DNA of 62,824 bases. It comes from Alphaproteobacteria bacterium (GTDB lineage Bacteria; Pseudomonadota; Alphaproteobacteria; JABAAW01; JAHZMA01). The position numbers were made by a program, and so were the translations under genes. Location: positions 1 to 62,824 of the forward strand of contig JAHZMA010000104.1 in NCBI GenBank assembly GCA_022599575.1, written 5' to 3'. Shown here piece by piece: positions 8,670 to 17,451 of this stretch. The notes beneath the pieces are model-generated. The model was not told where the DNA came from and did no database searches. It was given only the letters and a program-made list of their open reading frames with translations. Positions within the stretch are counted from its first letter, which is position 1, and each line of letters opens with the position of its first letter.

Positions 8670-10337
8670 TCAATCTTCTAGCCATGCCCATGCAAGCTCG
8701 TAATAGCGCGAAGGGTGTGCCTCAACATTTTTTAACCTAACATGCGACGAGGTGAAAACCTGTGCAAAAAAGGGCTGAATCATAATATAATCATTTTGCA
8801 AATAGCTCTCTAATATTTTCATCATTTGCGCCCGCTTTTTAGGCTCGCTGATTGCCAATGCGCGATTAAGTGCTCTATCAAATTTAGGATTATTATAATG
8901 TGTTTCATTCCATGATGCGTTTGAACGATAGGCAAGGCTTAAAATCATGGTGCCAAGCGGGCGATGCGACCAATAGGTAAGTGAAAAAGCAGATTTATCC
9001 CAAATTTGCCAATATTTTTTATGTGATAAGATTTTCAAACGCAACTTTATCCCCACCAATGCCAGCTGTTCTTTAACAATTTGTGCCGCTTCTTGTTCAA
9101 ACTTGCCTTGCGTATTGCCCACCGTCATTTCTAATCTGATACCGTTCGGGTAGCCCGCTTCTGCCAATAATTCTTTTGCCTTCGCAACATCACGCTTTAG
9201 ATAGGGCAATTTATAATATTCAGGATGCGTAGGCGACACATGATGATTATGCCCTAACACTGCCAAATCACGATACACAAATTTTTTAATCAGTGAATTA
9301 TCAACCGCTGTGATAATGGCGGCGCGCAATTTACGATTATCATAGGGGGGTTGATCTATTTGCATACGCATCACAATTGTTTGTGTGCTGGTGCTGCTTA
9401 AAACTTCGATATGAGGTGTTTTTTCAGCCACTTCAATAGCGTCAATGCCATGCTGATACAATAAATCCAACTGCCCTGATGCCATTGCTTTGATACCATT
9501 TTTAGAATTACTGCCAAAATCTAAAATATGAATCGCATCTACATAACCCTCATCACCCCAATAATCTTCGCGCTTTTCTAGCACTGCCTTGCGTCCAAGT
9601 CGATATTCTGTTAGCCGATAGGGACCACTGACTGGCATTTCAGGATGTTTTATGTCACCACCATATTCCTCGTAAAATCCTTGCGGCACAATCAGACAAG
9701 GGTAATGATAGCAATTTTCTGGAATTGATAAATCTGGCGTTGTTAAATGCATAATGAATTTATAATTATTCACCACCTCTATCTGTTTGAGTGCGCTAAA
9801 CAATGATTTTGCCGATGAGCGCGACTTTTCAGCAATAAAATTTTCATAAGTATATTTGACATCATGGGCCGTGAGAGGTTTACCATCTGACCAGCTTGCC
9901 CTTCTATCAAGAGTAAACTCCCATCTGGTGAGGTTGCGATTTGGTTTCCATGATTTTGCCAAATAGGGGCGCGTCACATTATCGGTTGACGTCATGGTAA
10001 GATATTGTAGCATCAAGCGGGCAATGTTCGATTTTTCAGCCCAATCAAACAAAGCGGGGTCGGTAATTTCCAGCACTGGCATACCAAAACGTAACACACC
10101 GCCCCTTGTTGGTGTTCTTTCCGCCCAAGCAACCTGATTTGCTGACTTCGGATTAAGCCCAATTGCCGCATAAGCACTGGCGACACTCACCCCCAATAGC
10201 GCAACATTGCGTAAAAATTCGCGCCTGTTGCAATCGCCCAAATGATAGCGGTGGCATAATGGCTTTACATCGTGATGCAATGCACTTTTATCTAAATTCT
10301 GCAATAATTCATTATCAATTTGTTGCCGCTTCATCAT
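8670..10337 (-). CDS. Periplasmic substrate-binding protein, family 5, Tat signal
   Basis: 555 residues of the DppA/OppA family, the capture subunit of the downstream importer. A long N-terminal region leads to a twin-arginine motif (NRREFLRN, Arg38-Arg39), a hydrophobic stretch and an Ala-rich cleavage region around 55-72, so export should be folded, by the Tat route. The mature part shows family features: GGVLRFG, a WEFTLDRRASWSDGKPLTAHDV-type block near 130-155 with DV before the YTYE helix, and ISGPYRL-like VSGPYRL. Location and partner genes support peptide or other small-ligand uptake; the ligand is not predictable. The upstream gap carries two stem-loops. Confidence 0.92.
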   Translation of the reverse strand: MMKRQQIDNELLQNLDKSALHHDVKPLCHRYHLGDCNRREFLRNVALLGVSVASAYAAIGLNPKSANQVAWAERTPTRGGVLRFGMPVLEITDPALFDWAEKSNIARLMLQYLTMTSTDNVTRPYLAKSWKPNRNLTRWEFTLDRRASWSDGKPLTAHDVKYTYENFIAEKSRSSAKSLFSALKQIEVVNNYKFIMHLTTPDLSIPENCYHYPCLIVPQGFYEEYGGDIKHPEMPVSGPYRLTEYRLGRKAVLEKREDYWGDEGYVDAIHILDFGSNSKNGIKAMASGQLDLLYQHGIDAIEVAEKTPHIEVLSSTSTQTIVMRMQIDQPPYDNRKLRAAIITAVDNSLIKKFVYRDLAVLGHNHHVSPTHPEYYKLPYLKRDVAKAKELLAEAGYPNGIRLEMTVGNTQGKFEQEAAQIVKEQLALVGIKLRLKILSHKKYWQIWDKSAFSLTYWSHRPLGTMILSLAYRSNASWNETHYNNPKFDRALNRALAISEPKKRAQMMKILESYLQNDYIMIQPFFAQVFTSSHVRLKNVEAHPSRYYELAWAWLED

Positions 10338-10369
10338 CTATCAATCCCAGTTAAAACCAGCCATATTAT

Positions 10370-10397
10370 TTGTAGCAAAAAACCGTAATCGCTACAA
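10370..10397 (-). other. Stem-loop, 7-bp arms, just upstream of the binding-protein gene
   Basis: TTGTAGC (10370-10376) and GCTACAA (10391-10397) are perfect inverted repeats with a 14-base spacer. They lie 33 bases before the binding-protein start codon and may act as an operator or an mRNA structure. Confidence 0.45.
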
Positions 10398-10404
10398 TAA
10401 GATG

Positions 10405-10433
10405 TATCGGCTTTTTGACAATATATGCCGATA
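10405..10433 (-). terminator. Stem-loop directly after the beta-barrel gene stop
   Basis: TATCGGC (10405-10411) and GCCGATA (10427-10433) are perfect 7-bp arms around a 15-base loop, adjoining the stop codon of the minus-strand beta-barrel gene. No downstream T-run is present, so this may be mRNA 3'-end protection rather than a classical terminator. Confidence 0.4.
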
Positions 10434-11636
10434 TTAATATTGCCAAATTAAATTAACATAGCTTACTTCTAAATTGGGAAATTTCACTTGTCTTTGTTCA
10501 TCATGCAAAATCGCATGGCGCATATAGCGGGCACCGAATCTTAAATGAAAATTGGCATTCTTATTGGGTAAAACATCCCAGCCTAGCAAAAACGACCCCT
10601 GTTGCTGTGTATCTTGATAGATAGTGTTATCATAATCGATAAACCGCATTTTATTATAATTGAGCCCCAGCCCAATAAAAGGCGCAATGCCCGATTTGAT
10701 AAAAGGATTATATAAAAATTCTAACCCTTGACCAATTTGCTGATAGCGCACTTGTTTTTCATAAGCCTCTAATTTTACATCAATCGGGCGGTAAGAATAT
10801 TGCATTATCAACCTTTGGCGACGCTGATGCGAAAATACCCGCACCATGCCTAAAGTAACCTCACCAATCGGTTGTCCATAGCTTGAGGGGCTTAATGATT
10901 TTTCGGTTTGCTGGGCATCATTGCCTTGTGTGAACCATGCGCTAGAAAGCCCTAATCCAAAAAACAGCCACCAATCTTTGCGTGGCGGCAAAGCCCCAGC
11001 CCCCACTTCCGTTATTTTTGCATTGGTGATTTTTTTGTAATTGACAAATAATTCCGCATATCTGGCATCAAACGCGCCTTGTTGGGCGGGCGAAAAATAA
11101 TAATCACCCGCTTGCCCATAAGCATATCTGGCACCAATATCCACCTGCCCATATTTACTTAAAAAGCCATAACCCACCTGCACGGGCAAGGCAACCGTAT
11201 ATTTGCGACTGCCCTTACCAGCATTGGTAAAAAAACTATAATTCGGAAAAGATAAAGCCACCCCGATAAAAGGCGAATGCCCTGATTTGCCAAGTGGCAA
11301 AATATAAATATTATAGCCTGCCTCGATGCCCGGTGAAAATTTGCCCTTCATATCACCTAAATCAAAACTTCTTCTAAAAGGAATCGTAATATAAGAATCG
11401 ACATGCCCATTGGCATAAAAATTACCCAATAATAATTTTCCAACCAAAAATTCTGTTTCATCAGCGGCGGTGATATCCACTATTTCATCAATCTTTAACT
11501 TTATCGTACTGCCCGTAACACCATAATAAAACTGCCCTGATGATAGGCTTTGCGCTTTAGAAGCAACGCAAAAAAAATAAATAATAAATAATGCAAAAAC
11601 CCGATAGGCAATTCTTATCGTCAACAATATCATCAA
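10434..11636 (-). CDS. Outer-membrane beta-barrel protein, unknown function
   Basis: 400 residues. A signal peptide (about 1-28, ending SKAQS) is followed by alternating polar/aromatic strands rich in Gly, Tyr and Phe. The chain ends WQY, an aromatic C-terminal residue as BAM substrates have. Two halves each contain a PFIG(V/L)-x-L strand, suggesting an internal duplication or one larger barrel. The start ATG has AGGA six bases upstream. It precedes the importer operon but is separated by two stem-loops, so co-transcription is uncertain. Possible roles are porin or adhesin; none can be proven. Confidence 0.7.
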   Translation of the reverse strand: MMILLTIRIAYRVFALFIIYFFCVASKAQSLSSGQFYYGVTGSTIKLKIDEIVDITAADETEFLVGKLLLGNFYANGHVDSYITIPFRRSFDLGDMKGKFSPGIEAGYNIYILPLGKSGHSPFIGVALSFPNYSFFTNAGKGSRKYTVALPVQVGYGFLSKYGQVDIGARYAYGQAGDYYFSPAQQGAFDARYAELFVNYKKITNAKITEVGAGALPPRKDWWLFFGLGLSSAWFTQGNDAQQTEKSLSPSSYGQPIGEVTLGMVRVFSHQRRQRLIMQYSYRPIDVKLEAYEKQVRYQQIGQGLEFLYNPFIKSGIAPFIGLGLNYNKMRFIDYDNTIYQDTQQQGSFLLGWDVLPNKNANFHLRFGARYMRHAILHDEQRQVKFPNLEVSYVNLIWQY

Positions 11637-11751
11637 ATCCTTGTTTTTTTATGTTAATATTAATATAATTATAAAAAAAGTAACATAATAATTATACAAT
11701 AGAAATGATAGAAGTATTTTTTCAACCGACCATATAGACCATCTTCCAGCA

Positions 11752-13545
11752 TTGTTTTTGCAACAATGCGATAATATACCCGAAAAAACTTTTTTGGCAA
11801 AGAAAATCGGCAAACAGTGGCATAATCTATCTTACCGTCAAACCAAACATTATGCGTTAAATTTAGCAGCGATGCTTATCAAACAAGGGGTGAATAAGGG
11901 CGACCGTGTTTCCTTGCTTGCTGATAATTCGCCTGAATGGATTATTGCCGATTTAGCAATTTTATGTGCTGGCGGGGTGCCAGTGCCACATTACACCACC
12001 TATAATGCTGATAATCATCTTCATTGCTTACGTGATGCGGGCAGTGTGGTTGCGCTGGTTTCATCAGAAAAATTACTAGATGCGTTTTGGCCAGCTGCCT
12101 TAAAATCGGATATCCATACAATTTTCACCTTGCATGAAACAGCTAAAAAATCAAATGACCATCTGCAAATTATGTCGTGGCAACAAGCAATGGAACAGGT
12201 TTTATCACCTGAATCAATGTTAGAGATTAATAACAGGCTTGCCGAAATTAGCCGCGACGATTTGGCACTTCTTTCTTACACATCAGGCACCAATGGCATG
12301 CCCAAAGGGGTAATGTTACAGCATAAGGCAATCTTGCATAATTGTACAGGCGTGTTAGGCGTGTTTTTGGGCATGAAAAATTTTCGCATTGGTTCGGAAC
12401 GTTTTTTATCGTTTCTGCCTTTGTCACATTGCTACGAACATACAGTCTGCGTGTTTCTTGCCACCACCATCGGGGCAGAGGTTTATTTTGCCGAAGGGAT
12501 TGATAAAATCTCATCAAATATGATTGAGGTGCGCCCGACTTTGGTTACCACCGTCCCCCGTCTATGCGAGGCAATTTATACCCGTATCCAAACTGGCTTA
12601 AAAACCGCATCGCCTTTTTCAAAATATCTGTTCAAATTAGCCTTGTGGCATGGGCAACGCAAATTACCTGCCGCTAACCGTATGAATGTGCAATTCAGCC
12701 CCCTTGAAAAATTACTGCGCTACCCTGCTTATGTGATAATTAAACGCAAAATTCGTGGTCGTTTCGGTGATCGCTTGCGTGCTTTTGTTTCAGGTGGTGC
12801 GCCACTCAACAGCACAATCGGTAATTTTTTTATCGCATTAGGCGTGGATATTCTACAAGGCTATGGACTTACCGAAACATCACCTGTGGTCAGCTTTAAC
12901 CGTCCTGATTGTAATGATGCAAATACGGTTGGCTTGCCGTTAGAAGGGGTTGAGGTAAAAATTGCTGATGATGGTGAAATTCTGATTCGGGGTGATTTAA
13001 TCACGCAAGGCTATTGGAATGACCGCAGCACCACTAAAAAATTATTTAATAAGGAAGGTTTTTTGCATACGGGTGATATTGGTAAATTCGATGATGCAGG
13101 CAGATTGATGATTACTGACCGCAAGAAAAATCTTATTATCACATCAGGCGGTGATAATGTGGCACCGCAATATGTGGAAGGCGTTATGTTATTAAACCCT
13201 GAAATTGAGCAAATTGTTGTGGTTGGTGATAAAAAACCTGCATTAGCCGCAATCATTGTGCCTGAAGCAGTATGGCTGGAAAAATTTTTAAGCACAAATG
13301 GCATTGCCACTGATACACCACTTGCAAAATTACGCAAAAATAAAGATTTGCACAAATTTTTTACTAATCTTATCAAGCAATCAAATACACAGCTTGCCAG
13401 CTATGAACAATTACGCTTTTTTGATTTTGCCGATGAAGCTTTTACGATGGAAAACGATATGCTAACACCCAGTTTCAAAATTAAAAGACATAATGTGATT
13501 AATCATTATAAAAAACGATTGCAAGCCCTTTATAAAAAAAAGTAA
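11752..13545 (+). CDS. Long-chain acyl-CoA synthetase (AMP-forming), start uncertain
   Basis: Activates fatty acids to acyl-CoA through an acyl-adenylate. It has the full adenylate-forming fold: P-loop YTSGTNGMPKG near residue 178, the YGLTETSP motif, the TGD-x-G adenine-binding block (HTGDIG) and the hinge ITDRKKNLIITSGGDN; about 597 residues resembles FadD15-type enzymes. The only near-standard start is TTG at 11752, with no ribosome site. However, the frame upstream encodes STDHIDHLPALFLQQ, which resembles the conserved N-terminus of homologues. Either a rare ATT at 11716 is used, or the T6 tract at 11717-11722 has lost a base relative to the ATG at 11705. A putative hydrolase gene follows. 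Confidence 0.9.
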   Translation: MFLQQCDNIPEKTFLAKKIGKQWHNLSYRQTKHYALNLAAMLIKQGVNKGDRVSLLADNSPEWIIADLAILCAGGVPVPHYTTYNADNHLHCLRDAGSVVALVSSEKLLDAFWPAALKSDIHTIFTLHETAKKSNDHLQIMSWQQAMEQVLSPESMLEINNRLAEISRDDLALLSYTSGTNGMPKGVMLQHKAILHNCTGVLGVFLGMKNFRIGSERFLSFLPLSHCYEHTVCVFLATTIGAEVYFAEGIDKISSNMIEVRPTLVTTVPRLCEAIYTRIQTGLKTASPFSKYLFKLALWHGQRKLPAANRMNVQFSPLEKLLRYPAYVIIKRKIRGRFGDRLRAFVSGGAPLNSTIGNFFIALGVDILQGYGLTETSPVVSFNRPDCNDANTVGLPLEGVEVKIADDGEILIRGDLITQGYWNDRSTTKKLFNKEGFLHTGDIGKFDDAGRLMITDRKKNLIITSGGDNVAPQYVEGVMLLNPEIEQIVVVGDKKPALAAIIVPEAVWLEKFLSTNGIATDTPLAKLRKNKDLHKFFTNLIKQSNTQLASYEQLRFFDFADEAFTMENDMLTPSFKIKRHNVINHYKKRLQALYKKK

Positions 13546-13554
13546 AATAACAAT

Positions 13555-14430
13555 ATGATACATACGCCTCACATAGAAAAAAATTTCCCTAATGGGCTAG
13601 TTGATGGCCATGCCTATTGCTACCCACGTGCATTGGGCAAAGCCCAGCCTATGAGCTATGATATTAAACATGACCTATTATTTCAAAATTATATCAAAAC
13701 ATTACGCAAAAATAAGCTCAGCGGGGCGTTACTTACCCAACCATCTGTGCTAGGGCTTAACCATCATTATTTGCTAGATTGTCTGGATTACGCCCATAAA
13801 AAACATCCCGATATGTTTTTTAGAGGCATTGTCAATCTGCCATCAAATGTGCATATCAGCACCATGAAGCAAATGCAGTTGCATGGGGTTTTGGGTGTGC
13901 GCGTGAATTGGCTTAACCGTTTTCCACCTGATTTCAAATCTGCTGCATGGCGTGATTTTATGGAACATTTGCATGTGATGGGGTGGTTTTTAGAAGTGCA
14001 GATTGAAAGTAACCGTCTGATTGATATTTTAGAGGCGTTAATTGATAGTGCACCCTATTTAGTGATTGAGCATTTTTGCCTGCCTTCGCCACAAATGAAC
14101 AATCGTGATGATATTTTCTTTGCACTAGAAAAACTTTCTTATACCAGAAAGCAAAAATTATCCATCCTGCTATCAGGCGCCTACCGTGTTTTTGAGCAAT
14201 TAGAATTATCGGCAGAGCAATCCGCTTTGCATGCTATTCCGCTTGCCCATGCCATTAGTGATGCGATGGGCGGTGAGGAATATTGCATTTGGGGCAGCGA
14301 TTGGCCATTCGGGCAATTAACGCATGAGCAAGATTATGTTCAAGCGCTGGATTGGGGCAAATCATGGCTAAAAGATGATGGTCGTAAAGGCATTCATCAT
14401 CTGTTAAACAAACTATATTATTCGCGATAG
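13555..14430 (+). CDS. Amidohydrolase-2-like TIM-barrel protein with altered metal site
   Basis: 291 residues related to 2-pyrone-4,6-dicarboxylate-lactonase-type amidohydrolases. Visible landmarks are VDGHAY near residue 17, where the usual metal pair is D-x-H-x-H, the IEHFCLPSP strand near 170, and the C-terminal GSDWPFG with the conserved Asp. The second N-terminal His is replaced by Tyr, so metal binding may differ. It starts nine bases after the acyl-CoA synthetase, probably in one transcript. A role in degrading a carboxylate or lactone is inference only. It ends before a hairpin shared with the convergent lipoprotein gene. Confidence 0.75.
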   Translation: MIHTPHIEKNFPNGLVDGHAYCYPRALGKAQPMSYDIKHDLLFQNYIKTLRKNKLSGALLTQPSVLGLNHHYLLDCLDYAHKKHPDMFFRGIVNLPSNVHISTMKQMQLHGVLGVRVNWLNRFPPDFKSAAWRDFMEHLHVMGWFLEVQIESNRLIDILEALIDSAPYLVIEHFCLPSPQMNNRDDIFFALEKLSYTRKQKLSILLSGAYRVFEQLELSAEQSALHAIPLAHAISDAMGGEEYCIWGSDWPFGQLTHEQDYVQALDWGKSWLKDDGRKGIHHLLNKLYYSR

Positions 14431-14450
14431 CAAAAAAATAGAGAGGCGCA

Positions 14451-14488
14451 CATAAAAAATGGACGCGAAAAATCTATCCCGCGCCCAT
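14451..14488 (-). terminator. Rho-independent terminator of the surface lipoprotein gene
   Basis: On the minus strand, ATGGGCGCG (14488-14480) and CGCGTCCAT (14467-14459) form a 9-bp stem with one mismatch around a 12-base loop, followed by a T6 run. It lies about 30 bases after the lipoprotein stop. Confidence 0.7.
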
Positions 14489-14516
14489 TATTCTATCAAC
14501 TATAATGCAATGGTGA

Positions 14517-16742
14517 TTATGGTTTCCCTGCACCAAAAACACCGATATATTTTCTCGTAGAATCGATAACATCTTGCATGAAGAATGTGCCACCAATTTC
14601 TTCGGCATCTGGTCCGTAAAAGCGTGCTTCAATCTTGCCTTGCATGGTATCATCGGCGGTAATATCAGCAATGATTTCAGTGCTATCACTGGCATAATTT
14701 ATCTTGCCAGTGGTAAAATTCAGCTCAGACCTATCTTTTTCTGCCGCGCAAGTAAAAGGTGAAAGTTCGGCACATGTTTCGTTGGTATATAGTTCTGCAC
14801 TATTTTCGGCAAAATCAACCTTTCCCCGTGTCCGAAAAAACACTTCTTCCACATTATCCTTACCCTTTTGATAGATACCACTGCCAAATCCTTGAAAAAT
14901 AACTATGCCACTATCGCTCGGCATATCTTCTATATCTGTCGCTATCCCCGCAACAGCATAACCTGATATTGTATAGGTTTCATCAGTAATCTGGTTATCA
15001 TCAAGATTTTCAGCTATTTTGGTGATGCCCCAATCGCTATAAATCATATAATCACCCATAATACCTAAATTCCTGCTTACCACAAAATGACTGCTGACAT
15101 TGCTATCACTATCAGCAATATCTGTTTTATGATAGCCTTCGGAAGCTGGCGCGTTTTCATCGCCCGTTTGATATTTCGCATCACCAAAATACATGGTTGC
15201 GTCTGCAATATAGCCATCATCATCAAAGGTAACGCTCATCACCGCATTATCGCTTGTGGTAATGGTGGTTGCTGGCTCAGTTACCGTTTTCGTTTGCGAA
15301 TCCGCCCAAGAGGTTTGCGTTTCAATATCAGTTTCAGAACGGCTATAATCGCGCCTGCTTTCCAGCATAACGCCCGCACCACTCAAATTGAAACTGCTTT
15401 GCACGCCCGCATCGCTTGCCAACTTAAAATTATCATAAGGCAGGGTGGGAAGAACCATCACTTCAATATCGATATGGTTTGTTGCAATGGTCTCAACCGA
15501 AATATCCGATTCATAATAGCTGCCAAATGCACCATAATAATAACTCTCGCTATTATTTAGGGCGAATGTGCCGCCCAATTCCTTTGCCAAACTGCCATAG
15601 AAACGGGCATCAAGCGTACCTGATAAATCGCCCACTGTAACAGCACTGCTTATATTATTAACGCCATCACTGTAAGTTAAAGCATCATCACCAATCAGCG
15701 TAAAATTAAGCCCCGTCACATCAACATCATCACAATTGGTGCAAGCAGTATCTTTAACTTCTAGCCCTATGATAGAATCAGCAAAATCAACATTGGCGGT
15801 TACATTAAATCTAGTCGCATAGCTAGTATTTATATTGCCATAACTGCCTTTGCCACTGCCATTAAACGCAATGGCGCCTTTTGTTGGAATGGCTTGCGTT
15901 TCAATACCCGTTAGCATCATGCCATCAATCGCGTAAACATTATCGGTCGTTGCATCGCTGGCAAGGTTGGTTTTATCTAAATTCCAACTGATATAACTCA
16001 TATAATCCGAAGCAAAGCCAAAAATATCGCTTGTATCAACGTCAATAAATTTGCTGGTGGTTGTGCCAGTATACACAGCATCGCCATTCTTATCGATGAT
16101 ACTGGTAAAATCATTTGTTGCCATATCTGCCACATAGGTTTTATCTTCCATATAAATCGTTAAATCTGAGATTGCACCATCTTCATCAAAAACTAATGAA
16201 ACAGATGGCATGGTGATTCGCGCAAGATTGATATTGCGCGTTGTGTTGGTATTTTCGGTATCAGCCCAATCAGTGGTTGCACCGCCGCGCTGATATTCGG
16301 TATTATCATTAGTTTGCACAACCAAGCCTTGCACCGTAAATTCGGTGCTAACCGCACTGCCTAACGAATCAGGCAATTGGATAGAAGTGCTTTGCTGTAG
16401 CGCATCATCGGTTGCAATTTCTTCAAAAGCATTCATTGCAACCACATGATTATTGCCGATGAAAACAATATCATTATGATTGTTATTAGCATCAATAATG
16501 GCATCATCAGCATTATCGGCAATGTCATCAGCATTATCGGCAACGTCATCAGCATTATCGGCAACGTCATCATCGGCATTATCGGCAGCACCGCCAGCAC
16601 CGTCTTCAACATCGTCAAAAATCGAATTATCGTTACTGTTATTGCTTGGAATAGCATTATTAGACGTGCTACTGCCAGCGCAACCATTCAATAAAATTGA
16701 AAACACACCGAACATCATCAGTGAAAAAAGTAATTGTCGCAT
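14517..16742 (-). CDS. Surface-type lipoprotein with two TbpB-like beta-barrel domains
   Basis: 741 residues from the chosen start. The ATG at 16742 has AAGGAG nine bases upstream and a promoter just beyond, whereas an in-frame start at 16778 has neither. The signal peptide ends in a lipobox (LLNGC). A low-complexity Asn/Asp/Ala linker with VADNADD repeats follows. Two barrel-like halves each end with the signature of transferrin-binding-protein-type domains: an E(L/I)GGTF strand followed by Y-x-G-(A/V)-FG (near residues 395-425 and at the very C-terminus). Such lipoproteins are often displayed on the outer surface by Slam and bind iron proteins or other ligands. No Slam or TonB receptor gene is in the window, so the ligand is unknown. 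Confidence 0.82.
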   Translation of the reverse strand: MRQLLFSLMMFGVFSILLNGCAGSSTSNNAIPSNNSNDNSIFDDVEDGAGGAADNADDDVADNADDVADNADDIADNADDAIIDANNNHNDIVFIGNNHVVAMNAFEEIATDDALQQSTSIQLPDSLGSAVSTEFTVQGLVVQTNDNTEYQRGGATTDWADTENTNTTRNINLARITMPSVSLVFDEDGAISDLTIYMEDKTYVADMATNDFTSIIDKNGDAVYTGTTTSKFIDVDTSDIFGFASDYMSYISWNLDKTNLASDATTDNVYAIDGMMLTGIETQAIPTKGAIAFNGSGKGSYGNINTSYATRFNVTANVDFADSIIGLEVKDTACTNCDDVDVTGLNFTLIGDDALTYSDGVNNISSAVTVGDLSGTLDARFYGSLAKELGGTFALNNSESYYYGAFGSYYESDISVETIATNHIDIEVMVLPTLPYDNFKLASDAGVQSSFNLSGAGVMLESRRDYSRSETDIETQTSWADSQTKTVTEPATTITTSDNAVMSVTFDDDGYIADATMYFGDAKYQTGDENAPASEGYHKTDIADSDSNVSSHFVVSRNLGIMGDYMIYSDWGITKIAENLDDNQITDETYTISGYAVAGIATDIEDMPSDSGIVIFQGFGSGIYQKGKDNVEEVFFRTRGKVDFAENSAELYTNETCAELSPFTCAAEKDRSELNFTTGKINYASDSTEIIADITADDTMQGKIEARFYGPDAEEIGGTFFMQDVIDSTRKYIGVFGAGKP
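16503..16589 (-). repeat. Four tandem 21-24 bp units in the lipoprotein linker
   Basis: Units at 16503-16523, 16524-16544, 16545-16565 and 16566-16589 are nearly identical; the second and third match exactly and the fourth carries 3 extra bases. They encode the (V/I)ADNADD repeats between lipobox and folded domains, always in frame. Confidence 0.85.
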
Positions 16743-16779
16743 GATATATCTCCTTCCGCAACATTTAAGAACATTCACT

Positions 16780-16807
16780 GTTATAGCATTGTTAATAAAA
16801 AAGTAAA
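16780..16807 (-). promoter_or_regulatory. Promoter of the surface lipoprotein gene
   Basis: On the minus strand, TTTACT (16807-16802) is followed after 16 bp by TATAAC (16785-16780), which is preceded by TGC as an extended -10. Transcription would begin near 16773, downstream of the longer alternative start codon. Confidence 0.55.
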
Positions 16808-17085
16808 GTATTTTTAATAAAAAGTTAAATAAATTTTAATATTAAATCAATATTTACTATTATGTTCGTATTTTTTATTAAATATCAGGCATTCATAAGC
16901 ATATAGTGTTGTTGTGATTCGCACCATCACCACCCTTGAACATTGCAAAGGTAGTAAATAATAAAACAAATAAAATCAATAGTTTATGCAAGCAATATAG
17001 CTGGGTATTATTTTAATATTGCTTGATAAATCGCACTAAATTCTTTACATTAATGGTTGTGCTTGAAAGATGTTGAGGTTTTGTC
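16808..17085. other. AT-rich intergenic region with a 10-bp inverted repeat
   Basis: This is the longest stretch without a gene (16743-17085 overall). It has no tRNA-like cloverleaf and no frame with a ribosome site. The notable element is a perfect inverted repeat, CAAGCAATAT at 16989-16998 and ATATTGCTTG at 17016-17025, with a 17-base spacer, about 60 bases before the next gene. Confidence 0.5.
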
Positions 17086-17361
17086 ATGCTAAACCGCTAT
17101 TTAGTATTTTACGCCGCAGATTCGCCACGCGATAGGCTTGCTAACGAGATGAAAAAATTACAAGAACTTTATCCTGAACCGCATCATTTTGTTGTTAACA
17201 GCAATATGATTATGGTGAAATCGCCCTATCCGCTAGGACGCTTCATTGATTCAACCAGTTTCACCGATAATGGTTCAGTGAACGGCTTTGTGGTGCATAT
17301 TCATAACATCAATGGCTGGTATACCACCAAATTATGGGATTGGTATTATAGTAAAGATTGA
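17086..17361 (+). CDS. Small hypothetical protein
   Basis: 91 residues that I do not recognise. The sequence is soluble-looking, with no signal peptide or membrane segment, and is rich in aromatic residues (RYLVFYA at the N-terminus, WYTTKLWDWYYSKD at the C-terminus). A GAGG element lies ten bases before the ATG and a stem-loop lies further upstream, both supporting a real gene. It converges on rpsT. Function unknown. Confidence 0.6.
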   Translation: MLNRYLVFYAADSPRDRLANEMKKLQELYPEPHHFVVNSNMIMVKSPYPLGRFIDSTSFTDNGSVNGFVVHIHNINGWYTTKLWDWYYSKD

Positions 17362-17401
17362 TGAGAATAGTAAAGATTAATGAGATGCTTTATTAAGCCA
17401 C

Positions 17402-17451
17402 AAATTTATCAACTCGCCGTTGAGGCAAATTTATCAACGCGCCGTTGAGGC
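17402..17451. repeat. 25-bp tandem duplication at the 3' end of rpsT
   Basis: Two copies of a 25-bp unit (17402-17426 and 17427-17451) differ at one base. The second copy contains the last rpsT codons and stop (minus strand); the first lies just downstream. Each copy can fold a short TCAAC/GTTGA hairpin. Confidence 0.85.

Noticed and set aside
10415-10443. Plus-strand TTGACA in the gap behind the beta-barrel gene
   Set aside because: No matching -10 and no plus-strand gene downstream; it is part of the stem-loop.
15087-15560. 157-codon plus-strand frame inside the lipoprotein gene
   Set aside because: Shadow of a coherent barrel protein; composition is unlike real genes here.
16779-17085. 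Possible tRNA or small RNA in the longest gap
   Set aside because: No cloverleaf, T-loop or CCA end, and no clear terminator; only the inverted repeat stands out.
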